Assembly (NCBI RefSeq): GCF_008274805.1
Contig: NZ_CP022579.1
Span: 1,612,001 to 1,676,000, forward strand
DNA from: Oryzomicrobium terrae
GTDB lineage: Bacteria; Pseudomonadota; Gammaproteobacteria; Burkholderiales; Rhodocyclaceae
Direction of reading: 5' to 3'
DNA: 64,000 nucleotides
The first letter of the stretch is position 1. Each line of letters opens with the position of its first letter. The notes below the pieces were generated by a model. That model was not told where the DNA came from and ran no database searches. It saw nothing but the letters and a program-made list of their open reading frames with translations. This document shows positions 26,814 through 35,279 of the stretch, one piece after another. A program made the position numbers and the translations under genes.

Positions 26814-29303
26814 ATGAGACTGGTGTCGATTGCGTTCGCCCTGGGGGTGTTGCTGCTGCAACTCCAGGGCCATCTGCCCCCCTGGTCCTGGCTGACGCTG
26901 CTCCTGCTGGCGAGCCTGGGCGGGGCGGCAGCCGCCTTGCGTGTCCGGCGGCTGCAGCAAGTGGGTCAGGGGCGCGGCCGGGGGACGCATGCGCGCTGGG
27001 CGAGCCTCTTGCTCCTGGCCTGCTTTGCCGCGCTGGCCGGATTTTCCTGGAGCGCTTGGCGGGCTGGCCTTGCCCTGTCCAGCCAGCTTGCCGCCGCCGA
27101 CGAGGGGCGCGACTTCGTCGTCACCGGCATCGTCAGCCGCATGCCGCAGAACACCGCCCTGGGCATCCGCTTTCAACTCGATGTGGAACAGCTCGACCCG
27201 GCCGGGCCGCTGCCCGGCCAGGCGGCACCGATTTCCATGCCCCAGCGCTTGTCGTTGGGATGGTGGGGCGGGCGGCGCCAGGGGGCCGTCGCCGAATCGG
27301 AGGAGCGGCATAGACCGGTGGTTCACGCCGGTGAGCGCTGGCGCCTGACGGTGCGCCTGAAGCGTCCCCATGGTTTGCGCAATCCTGGCGGCTTCGATGC
27401 CGAGGCCTGGATGCTGGAGCGCGGGATCGATGCCACTGGCACTGTCCGTCTGGCGCAGGAGCGCCTGTCACCTTTCGTGATTCGTCCCGACACCACCATT
27501 GAGCGGGTGCGCGAGGCGGTGCGCGATCGGTTTCTCGCCACCTTGCCCGCCCAGGACTATCCCTGGGGAGGCGTGCTCGCCGCCCTGGCCGTGGGCGATC
27601 AGCAGGCGGTGGATGCGGGCCAGTGGCGGATTTTCGCCCGTACCGGGACGACCCACCTGATGTCGATTTCCGGCCTGCATGTCACCCTGGTGGCGGGGTT
27701 GGTGGCAGCCCTGGCCGGCGCCCTGTGGCGCCGCCATCCCCGTGCCCCCCTGGGCCTGGCGACCCCCCGGGCCGCGGCCCTGGCCGGGGTGGCCGCTGCC
27801 TTGATCTACACCCTCCTGGCCGGAGCCGGAGTGCCGGCGTTGCGCACCTTGTCCATGGTGGGCGTCGCCGCCCTGGCCGTGGCGACCGGGCGCGCCACCC
27901 GGGTCAGCCGGGTATTGGCGGCCGCCTTGCTGGCAGTGCTGCTGCTCGATCCCTGGGCGGTACTGGCGCCGGGGTTCTGGCTTTCCTTCGGCGCGGTGGC
28001 GGCACTGCTGTACGTCGGGGCCGGGCGCGTGGGCCACCACGCCAGCCCCACGCCGGAAGCGGTGCCGGCCTGGCGCCGCCGGGTGCGGGACGAACTGGCA
28101 CGCTTCGGCCTGACCCAGTGGGCGGCCACCTGGGCAACCCTGCCCCTGGTGCTGTTCTTCTTCCAGCAGTTCTCCCTAGTCTCCCCCCTGGCCAACGCCG
28201 TCGCCATTCCACTCATCAGCCTGGTGGTCACCCCATTGGCCCTGCTTGCTGCCCTGGTGCCCCTCGATAGCCTGCTGTGGCTGGCCCATGGCGTACTGGC
28301 ACCACTCATGGCGGCGCTGCAGTGGCTGGCCGACCAGCCCCTGTCCGTGTGGACGCCGGCGGCTCCCCCTGCCTGGAGCGTGGCCCTGGCCTTGGCGGGT
28401 TTGGGATTGCTGCTCGCCCCCCGCGGCCTCCCCGGCCGTCTGGCCGGGCTGGTCTTGCTGCTGCCGGCGTTGTCCTGGCCGGCGTCCCGCCCGGCGCCGG
28501 GCGAGGCCTGGGTCACCGTGCTCGATGTCGGCCAGGGACTGGCAGTGGTGGTGCGCACCGCCGAGCACACCCTGGCCTACGATACCGGGCCGGCCTGGGG
28601 GGAAACGGATGCCGGCGAGCGGGTGGTCGCCCCCTATTTGCGCACCCTGGGGGTGGATCGCCTGGATGGGCTGGTGGTGACCCATTCGGACCGGGACCAC
28701 TCCGGTGGAGCGCTGTCGGTGCTCGCTGCCTTTCCCGTCGACTGGCTGGTGGATACTCTGCCACCGGCCCATCCTGCCCACCATTTCGATGTCCCGCGCA
28801 GCGCCTGCGAAGCCGGGCTGGCCTGGGTGTGGGACGGCGTTCGCTTTACCGTGCTGCATCCACGCCCCGAGGCCCTGGTGCCCGGGGTCAAGCCGAATCG
28901 GCAGAGTTGCGTGATGATGGTGGAGGCTGGCGGGAGCCGCCTGCTGCTCGCTGCCGACCTGGAAATTCCCGATGAGGCCGCGGTGGTGGGGCGCAGCGGC
29001 AGCGCCTTGGCGGCCGATGTGCTGGTGGCGCCGCACCATGGCGGCGCCAGCGCCTCGTCCCCGGCCTTCGTCGCTGCAGTACGGCCGGCCCAAGTGGTGT
29101 TTTCCGCCGGCTATCGCAACCGCTTTGCCCATCCGCGGAGCGAAGTGGTGGAACGCTACCGACAAATCGGCAGCGTGGTCTGGCGCACCGACCGTGACGG
29201 GGCAATCGGTTTTCGCCTGGGCCCTGCCGGAGTCACGGGCATCGCCGAGCGGCAACGCCAACCGCGTTATTGGGCGACCGCCGACGAGGCATCGGCAAGA
29301 TAG
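26814..29303 (+). CDS. comEC: DNA internalization competence protein ComEC/Rec2
   Basis: Inner-membrane channel that takes single-stranded DNA into the cytoplasm during natural transformation. The 829-residue protein has the N-terminal helices and DUF4131 OB-like region, the Competence multi-helix core with GTTHLMSISGLHVTLVAG, and a C-terminal metallo-beta-lactamase-like domain with DVGQGLAVVV, THSDRDHSGG (metal ligands) and PHHGGASASSPAFV. All three parts are complete. A TTTAAT -10-like box at 26800-26805 lies only 9 bases before the ATG, so the leader may be very short. The presence of full-length ComEC suggests competence potential. Confidence 0.95.
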   Translation: MRLVSIAFALGVLLLQLQGHLPPWSWLTLLLLASLGGAAAALRVRRLQQVGQGRGRGTHARWASLLLLACFAALAGFSWSAWRAGLALSSQLAAADEGRDFVVTGIVSRMPQNTALGIRFQLDVEQLDPAGPLPGQAAPISMPQRLSLGWWGGRRQGAVAESEERHRPVVHAGERWRLTVRLKRPHGLRNPGGFDAEAWMLERGIDATGTVRLAQERLSPFVIRPDTTIERVREAVRDRFLATLPAQDYPWGGVLAALAVGDQQAVDAGQWRIFARTGTTHLMSISGLHVTLVAGLVAALAGALWRRHPRAPLGLATPRAAALAGVAAALIYTLLAGAGVPALRTLSMVGVAALAVATGRATRVSRVLAAALLAVLLLDPWAVLAPGFWLSFGAVAALLYVGAGRVGHHASPTPEAVPAWRRRVRDELARFGLTQWAATWATLPLVLFFFQQFSLVSPLANAVAIPLISLVVTPLALLAALVPLDSLLWLAHGVLAPLMAALQWLADQPLSVWTPAAPPAWSVALALAGLGLLLAPRGLPGRLAGLVLLLPALSWPASRPAPGEAWVTVLDVGQGLAVVVRTAEHTLAYDTGPAWGETDAGERVVAPYLRTLGVDRLDGLVVTHSDRDHSGGALSVLAAFPVDWLVDTLPPAHPAHHFDVPRSACEAGLAWVWDGVRFTVLHPRPEALVPGVKPNRQSCVMMVEAGGSRLLLAADLEIPDEAAVVGRSGSALAADVLVAPHHGGASASSPAFVAAVRPAQVVFSAGYRNRFAHPRSEVVERYRQIGSVVWRTDRDGAIGFRLGPAGVTGIAERQRQPRYWATADEASAR

Positions 29304-29720
29304 CGCGCATTGCTCCCGTTCTGGATGCGGAATCCGACCTAACCCCAACGCGGGTAAGGACTTTTTCGCTTGTCCACAGAATCTGTGGATAACTTTGTGA
29401 ATAAGTTTGGGATGAGTGACCTAAGTCGCCTTTCCGCAAGGGTTTTTGTTACTTTGCCTATAAACCGGGCTCGAAAAATACTTATTTAAAAACAGTTGGT
29501 TAATATATTTTTTTGCTTGGCAAGAGGGTTTTGTAACCGATCTATAACTTTTGTTACAGGGAGCGGTGCGGTGTGCATAAGTCAAGGCCTTGGGGCAACT
29601 TTTTTTCCCGAAAAAGTCTTGACAGACCCGATTGCGCGCTGGGTAAAACCATTGCCCCCGGCAGGCGTATGGCATTGGTTATGATGGCGGCTGATTCGTT
29701 GTTGGGAAACTAATTACGCC
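29304..29720. other. AT-rich intergenic region with DnaA-like boxes and repeats
   Basis: No gene is supported in this 417-base gap. It is much richer in A/T than the rest of the window, mostly between 29440 and 29610. Besides the cluster at 29370-29404 it has a fourth DnaA-like box TGTGCATAA (29572-29580), three related 9-mers TTTTGTTAC, TTTTGTAAC and TTTTGTTAC (29444, 29529, 29549), and an ACTTTTT / AAAAAGT stem (29598-29617). TTGACA at 29619 is a good -35 box, but the nearest -10 candidate, TAAAAC, has a 19-base spacer. Confidence 0.6.
29370..29404. promoter_or_regulatory. Cluster of three DnaA-box-like sites
   Basis: TTGTCCACA (29370-29378, one mismatch from TTATCCACA), TGTGGATAA (29384-29392, perfect box on the minus strand) and TGTGAATAA (29396-29404, matching TTATNCACA on the minus strand) lie within 35 bases. 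The first two face each other with a 5-base gap. Next to them is the AT-rich segment 29440-29560. Confidence 0.6.
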
Positions 29721-30671
29721 ATGTCCGCGTTAAGCGCTCTGCACCGTTGGTGGTCCCGGTTTGCCGGCGACACCAAAGATCAACACGCGGCAGTCGCTCC
29801 GGCTGCCCGTCCTGAGCCACGTTTGCATCAGGTGTTATGCGCCGACCCCCACGGTCTGCACCGCATGGCCTATGCCGAATGGGGCGATCCGGCCAATCCA
29901 CGGGTGGTGGTATGCGTCCATGGCCTGACCCGCAATGGCCGGGATTTCGATGAACTGGCCCGAGTGCTGGCGACGGATTACCGGGTGATCTGCCCCGACG
30001 TCGTTGGCCGTGGGCGCAGCGAATGGCTCAACGATCCGGCCGACTACGGTTTTCCCGCCTACATCGCCGACATGGTGACCCTGGTGGCCCGGCTCAACGT
30101 GGAGTCGGTGGACTGGGTCGGTACGTCCATGGGCGGCCTGATCGGCATGTTGCTGGCAGCCCAGCCCAAATCGCCGATCCGCCGTCTGGTGCTGAACGAT
30201 GTGGGGCCGGTGATTACCGCCGAATCCTTGCAACGCATTGGCCAGTACGTTGGCAATGCCCCTCGTTTTCCCAGTTTTGTCGATGCGGTGACCTATGTGC
30301 GTACCGTTTCGGCTCCCTTCGGTCCGTTGAGTGACGCTCAATGGCAGGCCTTGACCGAGCACTGTGTTCGCCAGGGCGACGATGGGCAGTGGGCCATGGT
30401 CTACGACCCGGGTATTGGCGCGCCTTTCCGTAACGCTTTTGTCTATGCCGACGTGGACCTGTGGGGCTTTTATGAGGCGCTGCGGATTCCCGTGTTGGCC
30501 ATTCGCGGTGCCGAATCCGACCTGCTCACGCCAGATGTTCACCGTGCCATGGGCGCGCGGGGCCCCCGGGCGCAATTGGCGGAAATCCCCGGGGTCGGCC
30601 ATGCACCCATGTTTACCGACGCCGGCCAGATCCGGCTGATTACCGAGTTTTTGCGTCAGGAGTCGCAATGA
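29721..30671 (+). CDS. Alpha/beta hydrolase
   Basis: The 316-residue protein has an alpha/beta hydrolase fold: oxyanion HGLTRNGRDFD, a strand ending in PDVVGRGRS, nucleophile elbow GTSMGG (Ser), an acid in the GAESDLLTPD loop and the catalytic His in PGVGHAP. The ~35 residues before the fold are polar and not signal-peptide-like. Substrate is unknown; the GTSMGGLIGM type is often an esterase or lactonase. It overlaps the next hydrolase gene by 4 bases (ATGA), so the two are coupled. Confidence 0.87.
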   Translation: MSALSALHRWWSRFAGDTKDQHAAVAPAARPEPRLHQVLCADPHGLHRMAYAEWGDPANPRVVVCVHGLTRNGRDFDELARVLATDYRVICPDVVGRGRSEWLNDPADYGFPAYIADMVTLVARLNVESVDWVGTSMGGLIGMLLAAQPKSPIRRLVLNDVGPVITAESLQRIGQYVGNAPRFPSFVDAVTYVRTVSAPFGPLSDAQWQALTEHCVRQGDDGQWAMVYDPGIGAPFRNAFVYADVDLWGFYEALRIPVLAIRGAESDLLTPDVHRAMGARGPRAQLAEIPGVGHAPMFTDAGQIRLITEFLRQESQ

Positions 30672-31468
30672 ATGCAGGAATGAACGTTGTCTACCAGCCC
30701 AGCCGTGTGACGGTTCATGGATTGGAATTGGAAGTCGGTTGCTGGACCCCGACGGGTGAGGGGGAGGGGGCGGATCTGGTGCTGCTGCACGAGGGGCTGG
30801 GTAGCCTCTCGCTGTGGCGCGACTTTCCCGAGCAATTGGCGGCGGCCACCGGCAGGCAGGTATGGGCCTGGTCGCGCCAGGGCTATGGTGCCTCCGGCCG
30901 CGACCCCCGGCCCCGTACGCCGGATTATCTGGAGATCGAAGCCCGGGACTGGCTACCCGCCACCCTGAAGGCTCTGTGCATCGAACGTCCGGTACTGGTC
31001 GGCCATTCAGACGGCGGTTCCATCGCCCTGTTGCACGGCATCCTGTTTCCTGGCGCCCAGGCTGGATTGGTGGCGATCGCTCCCCATAGCTGGGTGGAGG
31101 AGGAGTCCCTGGCGGGCATCCGAATCGCCGGGCAGTCGTGGCGTGACAGCATGGGCAAGTCAGGGGGCTTCCAGGCCCGTCTGGCCCGCCATCACGGCGA
31201 TGCCGACCGGGTGTTCGCCGACTGGCACGATACCTGGCTGTCGCCGCCGTTCCGCGATTGGGACATCCGGGGGCGCTTGTCCGCGATTGCCTGTCCGACC
31301 CTGGCGGTGCAGGGCCGTCAGGACGAATACGCCACCTTGGAGCAGATTCATGTGGTCCGCGACCGGGTGAGTGGCGCCCAGGCTGCGATAATCGAGGATT
31401 GTGGTCACTCGCCCCACCGGGAGCAGCCGGCGGCGCTGCTCCAGATTATTCATAACTTTCTCGACTAG
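30668..31468 (+). CDS. Alpha/beta hydrolase
   Basis: A second alpha/beta hydrolase, 266 residues, with LLHEGLGSLSLWRDFPEQL, nucleophile elbow GHSDGGSIA, acid in the QGRQDEYATLE loop and catalytic His in DCGHSPHREQP. AGGAG lies at 30658-30662 ahead of the ATG at 30668, which shares ATGA with the preceding stop. An alternative ATG is at 30680. The two neighbouring hydrolases are only distantly related to each other, so this looks like co-option rather than recent duplication. Confidence 0.87.
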   Translation: MNAGMNVVYQPSRVTVHGLELEVGCWTPTGEGEGADLVLLHEGLGSLSLWRDFPEQLAAATGRQVWAWSRQGYGASGRDPRPRTPDYLEIEARDWLPATLKALCIERPVLVGHSDGGSIALLHGILFPGAQAGLVAIAPHSWVEEESLAGIRIAGQSWRDSMGKSGGFQARLARHHGDADRVFADWHDTWLSPPFRDWDIRGRLSAIACPTLAVQGRQDEYATLEQIHVVRDRVSGAQAAIIEDCGHSPHREQPAALLQIIHNFLD

Positions 31469-31544
31469 AGATGTTAATTTTCTGACGAAAGGCTGACGTA
31501 TTGGCTTCGCCTTTGCTCAGTTGTTTCTGGCGATTAATCCTTTC

Positions 31545-31576
31545 AAAACGCACCGTTACGGTGCGTTTTCTTTTTG
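31545..31576 (+). terminator. Terminator after the hydrolase pair
   Basis: Perfect 11-bp stem AAAACGCACCG / CGGTGCGTTTT with TTA loop, followed by CTTTTTG. Confidence 0.9.
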
Positions 31577-31676
31577 AATTCCATGATGGGAAAGATGTTT
31601 TCTTGATCTTTGGTAAAAAATTAGTGTTTTTGCCGGTTTTTACATTTTTGATATTGCACCAGATAGCAAGCTTTAC

Positions 31677-31689
31677 GATAATTATTCTC
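31677..31689. promoter_or_regulatory. Possible Fur box upstream of the iron operon
   Basis: GATAATTATTCTC is a 6-1-6 element matching GATAAT-N-ATTATC with one mismatch. It sits in an AT-rich stretch 96 bases before the first gene of the iron uptake operon, where an iron-responsive repressor site is expected. Confidence 0.45.
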
Positions 31690-31784
31690 AGTTAGATCAT
31701 GAGCAAGCCAGCCAAGCCCGTCGCGGGCCGCTCCTAAGGGGCCAGCCAGCTCGACATTCAAAAAATCACCTGGGAGTTTTCATC

Positions 31785-32342
31785 ATGCGCTGGCGCCTTC
31801 TTCTTGGAAAAACGGTTTTTGCACTGGCTGTTTCCTGTCTTGCCACTCTTTCCGCCCAGGCGGTGGAATATCCGATCGGTACGCCACAGCAGCGCGCCGG
31901 TATGGAAATCGGCGCGGTCTACCTGCAGGCGGTGACCATGGAGCCGGACGGCATGATGCGCAAGGTGGAAGAATCGGACATCCACCTGGAGGCCGACATC
32001 CACGCCATGGGCGGCAACCCCAACGGGTTCGAGGAAGGGGCCTGGATTCCCTACCTGGTGGTCAAGTACGAAGTCACCAAGATCGGCGGCACCAACCAGA
32101 AGGTGAGCGGCGAGATGATGCCCATGGTGGCCAACGACGGTCCCCACTACGGCGACAACATCAAGCTGTTTGGCCCGGGCAAGTACCACGTCAAGTACAC
32201 CGTGATGCCGCCTTCCGCCAACCCCCACTCCCATTTCGGCCGTCATACCGATCGCCTCACCGGTGTCCGCCCCTGGTTCAAACCCTTCGACGTGGAATAC
32301 GAATTCACTTACGTCGGCGTGGGTAAAAAAGGCGGGTACTAA
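31785..32342 (+). CDS. ftrA: Periplasmic iron-binding protein, P19/FtrA family
   Basis: Periplasmic protein of ferrous-iron uptake. The 185 residues have a Sec signal (MRWRLLLGKTVFALAVSCLATLSAQA) and then the P19/Tp34 domain: EYPIGTPQQRAGMEIGAVYLQ, the His/Met copper- or iron-site motif ESDIHLEADIHA, the MMPMVANDGPHYGDNIKL segment and NPHSHFGRHTD. In the Brucella/Bordetella FtrABCD systems this component binds iron and works with a cupredoxin, an Ftr1 permease and a 4Fe-4S membrane protein, all of which follow here. The start follows GGGAG at a normal distance. First gene of the operon. Confidence 0.9.
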   Translation: MRWRLLLGKTVFALAVSCLATLSAQAVEYPIGTPQQRAGMEIGAVYLQAVTMEPDGMMRKVEESDIHLEADIHAMGGNPNGFEEGAWIPYLVVKYEVTKIGGTNQKVSGEMMPMVANDGPHYGDNIKLFGPGKYHVKYTVMPPSANPHSHFGRHTDRLTGVRPWFKPFDVEYEFTYVGVGKKGGY

Positions 32343-32345
32343 ACC

Positions 32346-33995
32346 ATGGCCTCTCAACCCCTGTGGCGGCCCGTTCGACTGGCCGCAATGGTGGCGCTCG
32401 CCCTGACGCCGGCCCTCGGTCAGGCCGCCAGCGACACCGATGTGCGCAAATTGCTGGAAAGACTCAACCAACGGCTCGACAAGCTGGAGCAGCGCAACGC
32501 CGAACTTGAGGCCGAATTGAAGGCTGCCCGGGCGGCGCCAGTTTCTGCGGTTGCCGGCTCGGCAGCGGCGACCAAGGGCCAGACCCGGGCATCCACCGCA
32601 TCCGTTTCCTCCACCCAGCCCGGCCTGGCCGGTCAAGCACCGGCTCCGGTTTCCCTGGAAGAGCGGGTCAAGAGCCTGGAAGAGCAGAACGCCAAGGTGG
32701 CCGCGGGGCTCAGCCGTGAAGACGTGAGCGAGAACGAGCCCGACCTGACGGCACGCCTCAAGGCGGTGGAATACCAGTCCCTGGGCATGCTCAAGCAGGC
32801 CCGCATGGCCGAGGCTCTGGAAGGCATTACCGCCGGCATGAGCCTGTCCACCGTGGCCCAGCGTCCCGGAAACGGCAGCGGCCCGAATGGCACCGATCTC
32901 TACGGCCAGTCCAACAACAGCCAGCTCAACTATCGGGGCGACGTCTATGTAACCCTGCCCCTGGACAACATCGGCGACATCGAGAGCCGCATCTTCGCCC
33001 AGTTCCGCTTTGGCCAGGGCTTTGGCCTCAACAACCTGTACAGCTTCTCCAAGCCTAATGCCACCGCCTTCCGCGTTACCGGCCTCAACCCGGACGACTC
33101 GGTGGCAATCCTCGGCCAGGCCTGGTACCAGGCGACCATCCCCTTGCCCTACGGCGGCTTCAAGCCCCACTCCAAGGAAAGCCTGGAAGTCACCTTCGGC
33201 AAGATGGACCCCTTCGTCTTCTTCGACCAGAACGCCGCCGCCAACGACGAGACCAAGCAGTTTCTCAATACCGCCTTCGTGCACAACCCGCTGCTTGATG
33301 CCGGTGGCGACATCGGCGTCGATGCCAACGGCTTCGCGCCGGGCTTCCGCATGTCCTACGCCAACAGCGTGAACAAGCGCGAAGTGTGGCGGCTGTCGGC
33401 CGGTGTATTCGGAGCCGGACGGGGCGCCAACTACTCCCGCTTCTTCTCTTCGCCCTTGCTGATTGCCCAGGCCGAAACCCAGCAGCGCTTCTTCGGCGGT
33501 CTGCTCGGCAACTACCGCCTCTATTACTGGCGCAACGGCCAGGCGCCGACCTTCGAAGACGGCAGCGCCAAGCGCTCCGGCTGGGGTATTTCGGTGGATC
33601 AGCGGGTCGGCGATACCGTCACCCTGTTCGGCCGCTACGGCCAGCTGGTGCAGAATACCGGCGCCCGCTTCGACCGTGCTTTGACCCTGGGGGCCGAGAT
33701 CAATGGTTCCAACTGGAACCGGGGTGGCGATTCCCTCGGTATCGGCCTGGGCATGATGCGCGCCGCCAACGACTTCCGCAGCGTGTCCAGCCTGATCGAC
33801 GTGGATGGCAACGGCGTGCCCGACTACGGCTTTGCCGCCAAGGGCAGCGAGCGGCTGGTCGAGGTGTATTACCGCTATCGCATCAACAAGCAGTTCGAGT
33901 TGTCGCCCGACTTGCAGTACATCGCACGGCCGGCCGGCAACGCCGACAGCAAGGCGATTACCCTGATGGGCCTGCGTGCCCAGCTGACCTACTGA
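32346..33995 (+). CDS. Outer-membrane porin with N-terminal coiled coil
   Basis: The 549-residue protein has a signal peptide (ending GQAAS), a predicted coiled coil (LLERLNQRLDKLEQRNAELEAELKAA), a Ser/Thr/Ala linker and a second helical segment. About 400 residues of porin-like beta barrel follow, ending in the C-terminal aromatic MGLRAQLTY typical of outer-membrane proteins. The barrel resembles the OprB/carbohydrate-selective porin group (SQLNYRGDVYVTLPLDN, FGKMDPFVFFDQN). It lies 3 bases after the P19 gene and 15 bases before the cupredoxin gene, so it is part of the iron operon. A role in passing ferrous iron or another substrate through the outer membrane is inferred. Confidence 0.85.
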   Translation: MASQPLWRPVRLAAMVALALTPALGQAASDTDVRKLLERLNQRLDKLEQRNAELEAELKAARAAPVSAVAGSAAATKGQTRASTASVSSTQPGLAGQAPAPVSLEERVKSLEEQNAKVAAGLSREDVSENEPDLTARLKAVEYQSLGMLKQARMAEALEGITAGMSLSTVAQRPGNGSGPNGTDLYGQSNNSQLNYRGDVYVTLPLDNIGDIESRIFAQFRFGQGFGLNNLYSFSKPNATAFRVTGLNPDDSVAILGQAWYQATIPLPYGGFKPHSKESLEVTFGKMDPFVFFDQNAAANDETKQFLNTAFVHNPLLDAGGDIGVDANGFAPGFRMSYANSVNKREVWRLSAGVFGAGRGANYSRFFSSPLLIAQAETQQRFFGGLLGNYRLYYWRNGQAPTFEDGSAKRSGWGISVDQRVGDTVTLFGRYGQLVQNTGARFDRALTLGAEINGSNWNRGGDSLGIGLGMMRAANDFRSVSSLIDVDGNGVPDYGFAAKGSERLVEVYYRYRINKQFELSPDLQYIARPAGNADSKAITLMGLRAQLTY

Positions 33996-34010
33996 TCCGG
34001 AGGCTTGCCC

Positions 34011-34373
34011 GTGAAATCCATCCGTCTTCCCCGTATCCCCCGACTGCTCCTGGCACTGGCCGCCCTGGTGGCGGGAGCCACGGTGAGCGCGCCGCTCCTG
34101 GCGGACGAACTGCCCACCTTTCCTCTCGTGATCCGCGCCGGCAAGTTCTATCCCGACGTGATCGAAGTGCCGGCCAACACCAAGTGGAAGCTGACCATCC
34201 ACAACGAGGGCCCGGGGGCCGAGGAGTTCGAGAGCATCGAGCTGCGCAAGGAGAAGGTGCTGGCCCCCGGGGCCAGCAGCTTCCTCGTCTTCGCACCGAT
34301 GAAGCCGGGCACCTACAAGTTCTTCGGCGATTTCCACCCGGAAACCGCCCAGGGCAAGATCATCGCCAAGTAA
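34011..34373 (+). CDS. ftrB: Periplasmic cupredoxin-like protein, FtrB type
   Basis: A 120-residue protein with a signal peptide ending near SAPLLADE and a cupredoxin-like beta fold: LVIRAGKFYPDVIEVPANTKWKLTIHNEGPGAEEFES and KPGTYKFFGDFHPE. This EfeO-cupredoxin-type domain lacks the usual Cys ligand but has His and Glu residues. In FtrABCD systems the cupredoxin is thought to oxidise Fe2+ for the permease. GTG at 34011 after GGAGG (33999-34003) is preferred over the TTG at 34005. Confidence 0.85.
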   Translation: MKSIRLPRIPRLLLALAALVAGATVSAPLLADELPTFPLVIRAGKFYPDVIEVPANTKWKLTIHNEGPGAEEFESIELRKEKVLAPGASSFLVFAPMKPGTYKFFGDFHPETAQGKIIAK

Positions 34374-34433
34374 TGCCGCCGTTGCGGCCACTCGCCTTCG
34401 TGTATCGCAGTCTTTGCAGTTGGAGTTCGCATC

Positions 34434-35279
34434 ATGGGAAATGCCCTGTTCATCGTCTGGCGTGAAAGCCTGGAAGCCATGCTGGTGGTGGGGGTGCTCT
34501 ATGCCTGGCTGGCGCGCAATGCTCCGGAGCGCCTGCGCGCCCTCTGGGCCGGCACTGCCGGGGGGCTGGCCCTGGCCGGCGGCCTGGCCTACGCCATCGT
34601 CAGTGTTCAGGACGAGTTGTCGGGCGAGGCGGTGGAGTGGTTTCAGACCGGGGCCCTGCTGCTCGCTGCGGTACTGATCGCCCAGATGGTGCTATGGATG
34701 CAGAAGCACGGTCGGCACATGAAGAAGAGTATCGAGGCCGACGTGGCGGCGGCGTCCGAAAAGGCCGGTGGCCTGGGCATCGCCCTGGTGGCGGCCCTGG
34801 CCATCGGCCGCGAAGGGGCCGAGACGGTGATCTTCCTCTACGGCGTCGGCCTGGAGCAGGGCAGTGCCCTGACCACCCTGAGCGGTGCGGCCATCGGCCT
34901 GGCGCTGGCCGGGCTGACCGCCTGGGCGGTCAGCCGCGGCCTGCGCGGCCTCACCTACGCAACCTTCTTCCGCGTCACCAGCCTGCTGCTGCTGATGTTC
35001 GGTGCCTCCCTGCTGGTGGCCGGCATCGACCGGCTGGTGGGGGCCGGTCTACTGCCGGCCCTGGTGGATCCGCTCTGGGACACCTCGGCCCTGCTCGACG
35101 ACACCAGTGGCCTGGGCAAGCTGCTCTATGCCGTGCTCGGTTACCGGGCCATGCCGTCCCTCAGCCTGGTGCTGGCCTACGCTGCCTACTGGGCCGTGGT
35201 GTTCCTGGTCGGTCGGATCGGTAGTGCGCCCGCCAAGCCCGCCATGCCTATGCCTGCCCGGGAGAATGGTCGTGGCTAA
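34434..35279 (+). CDS. ftrC: Ftr1-type iron permease
   Basis: Inner-membrane iron permease with about seven helices, 281 residues. Both REXXE iron-binding motifs are present: RESLE (residues 10-14) and REGAE (about 126-130). The family is homologous to fungal Ftr1 and bacterial EfeU and takes ferric iron produced by a periplasmic ferroxidase. It lies 60 bases after the cupredoxin gene and overlaps the 4Fe-4S gene by 8 bases. Confidence 0.93.
   Translation: MGNALFIVWRESLEAMLVVGVLYAWLARNAPERLRALWAGTAGGLALAGGLAYAIVSVQDELSGEAVEWFQTGALLLAAVLIAQMVLWMQKHGRHMKKSIEADVAAASEKAGGLGIALVAALAIGREGAETVIFLYGVGLEQGSALTTLSGAAIGLALAGLTAWAVSRGLRGLTYATFFRVTSLLLLMFGASLLVAGIDRLVGAGLLPALVDPLWDTSALLDDTSGLGKLLYAVLGYRAMPSLSLVLAYAAYWAVVFLVGRIGSAPAKPAMPMPARENGRG

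Noticed and set aside
29619-29649. Strong sigma-70 promoter for the hydrolase pair
   Set aside because: TTGACA is perfect but the only -10 candidate is weak with a 19-base spacer, so it was not listed as a separate promoter.
31758-34391. 877-codon minus-strand open frame
   Set aside because: Antisense to the P19 and porin genes of the iron operon; no family resemblance.
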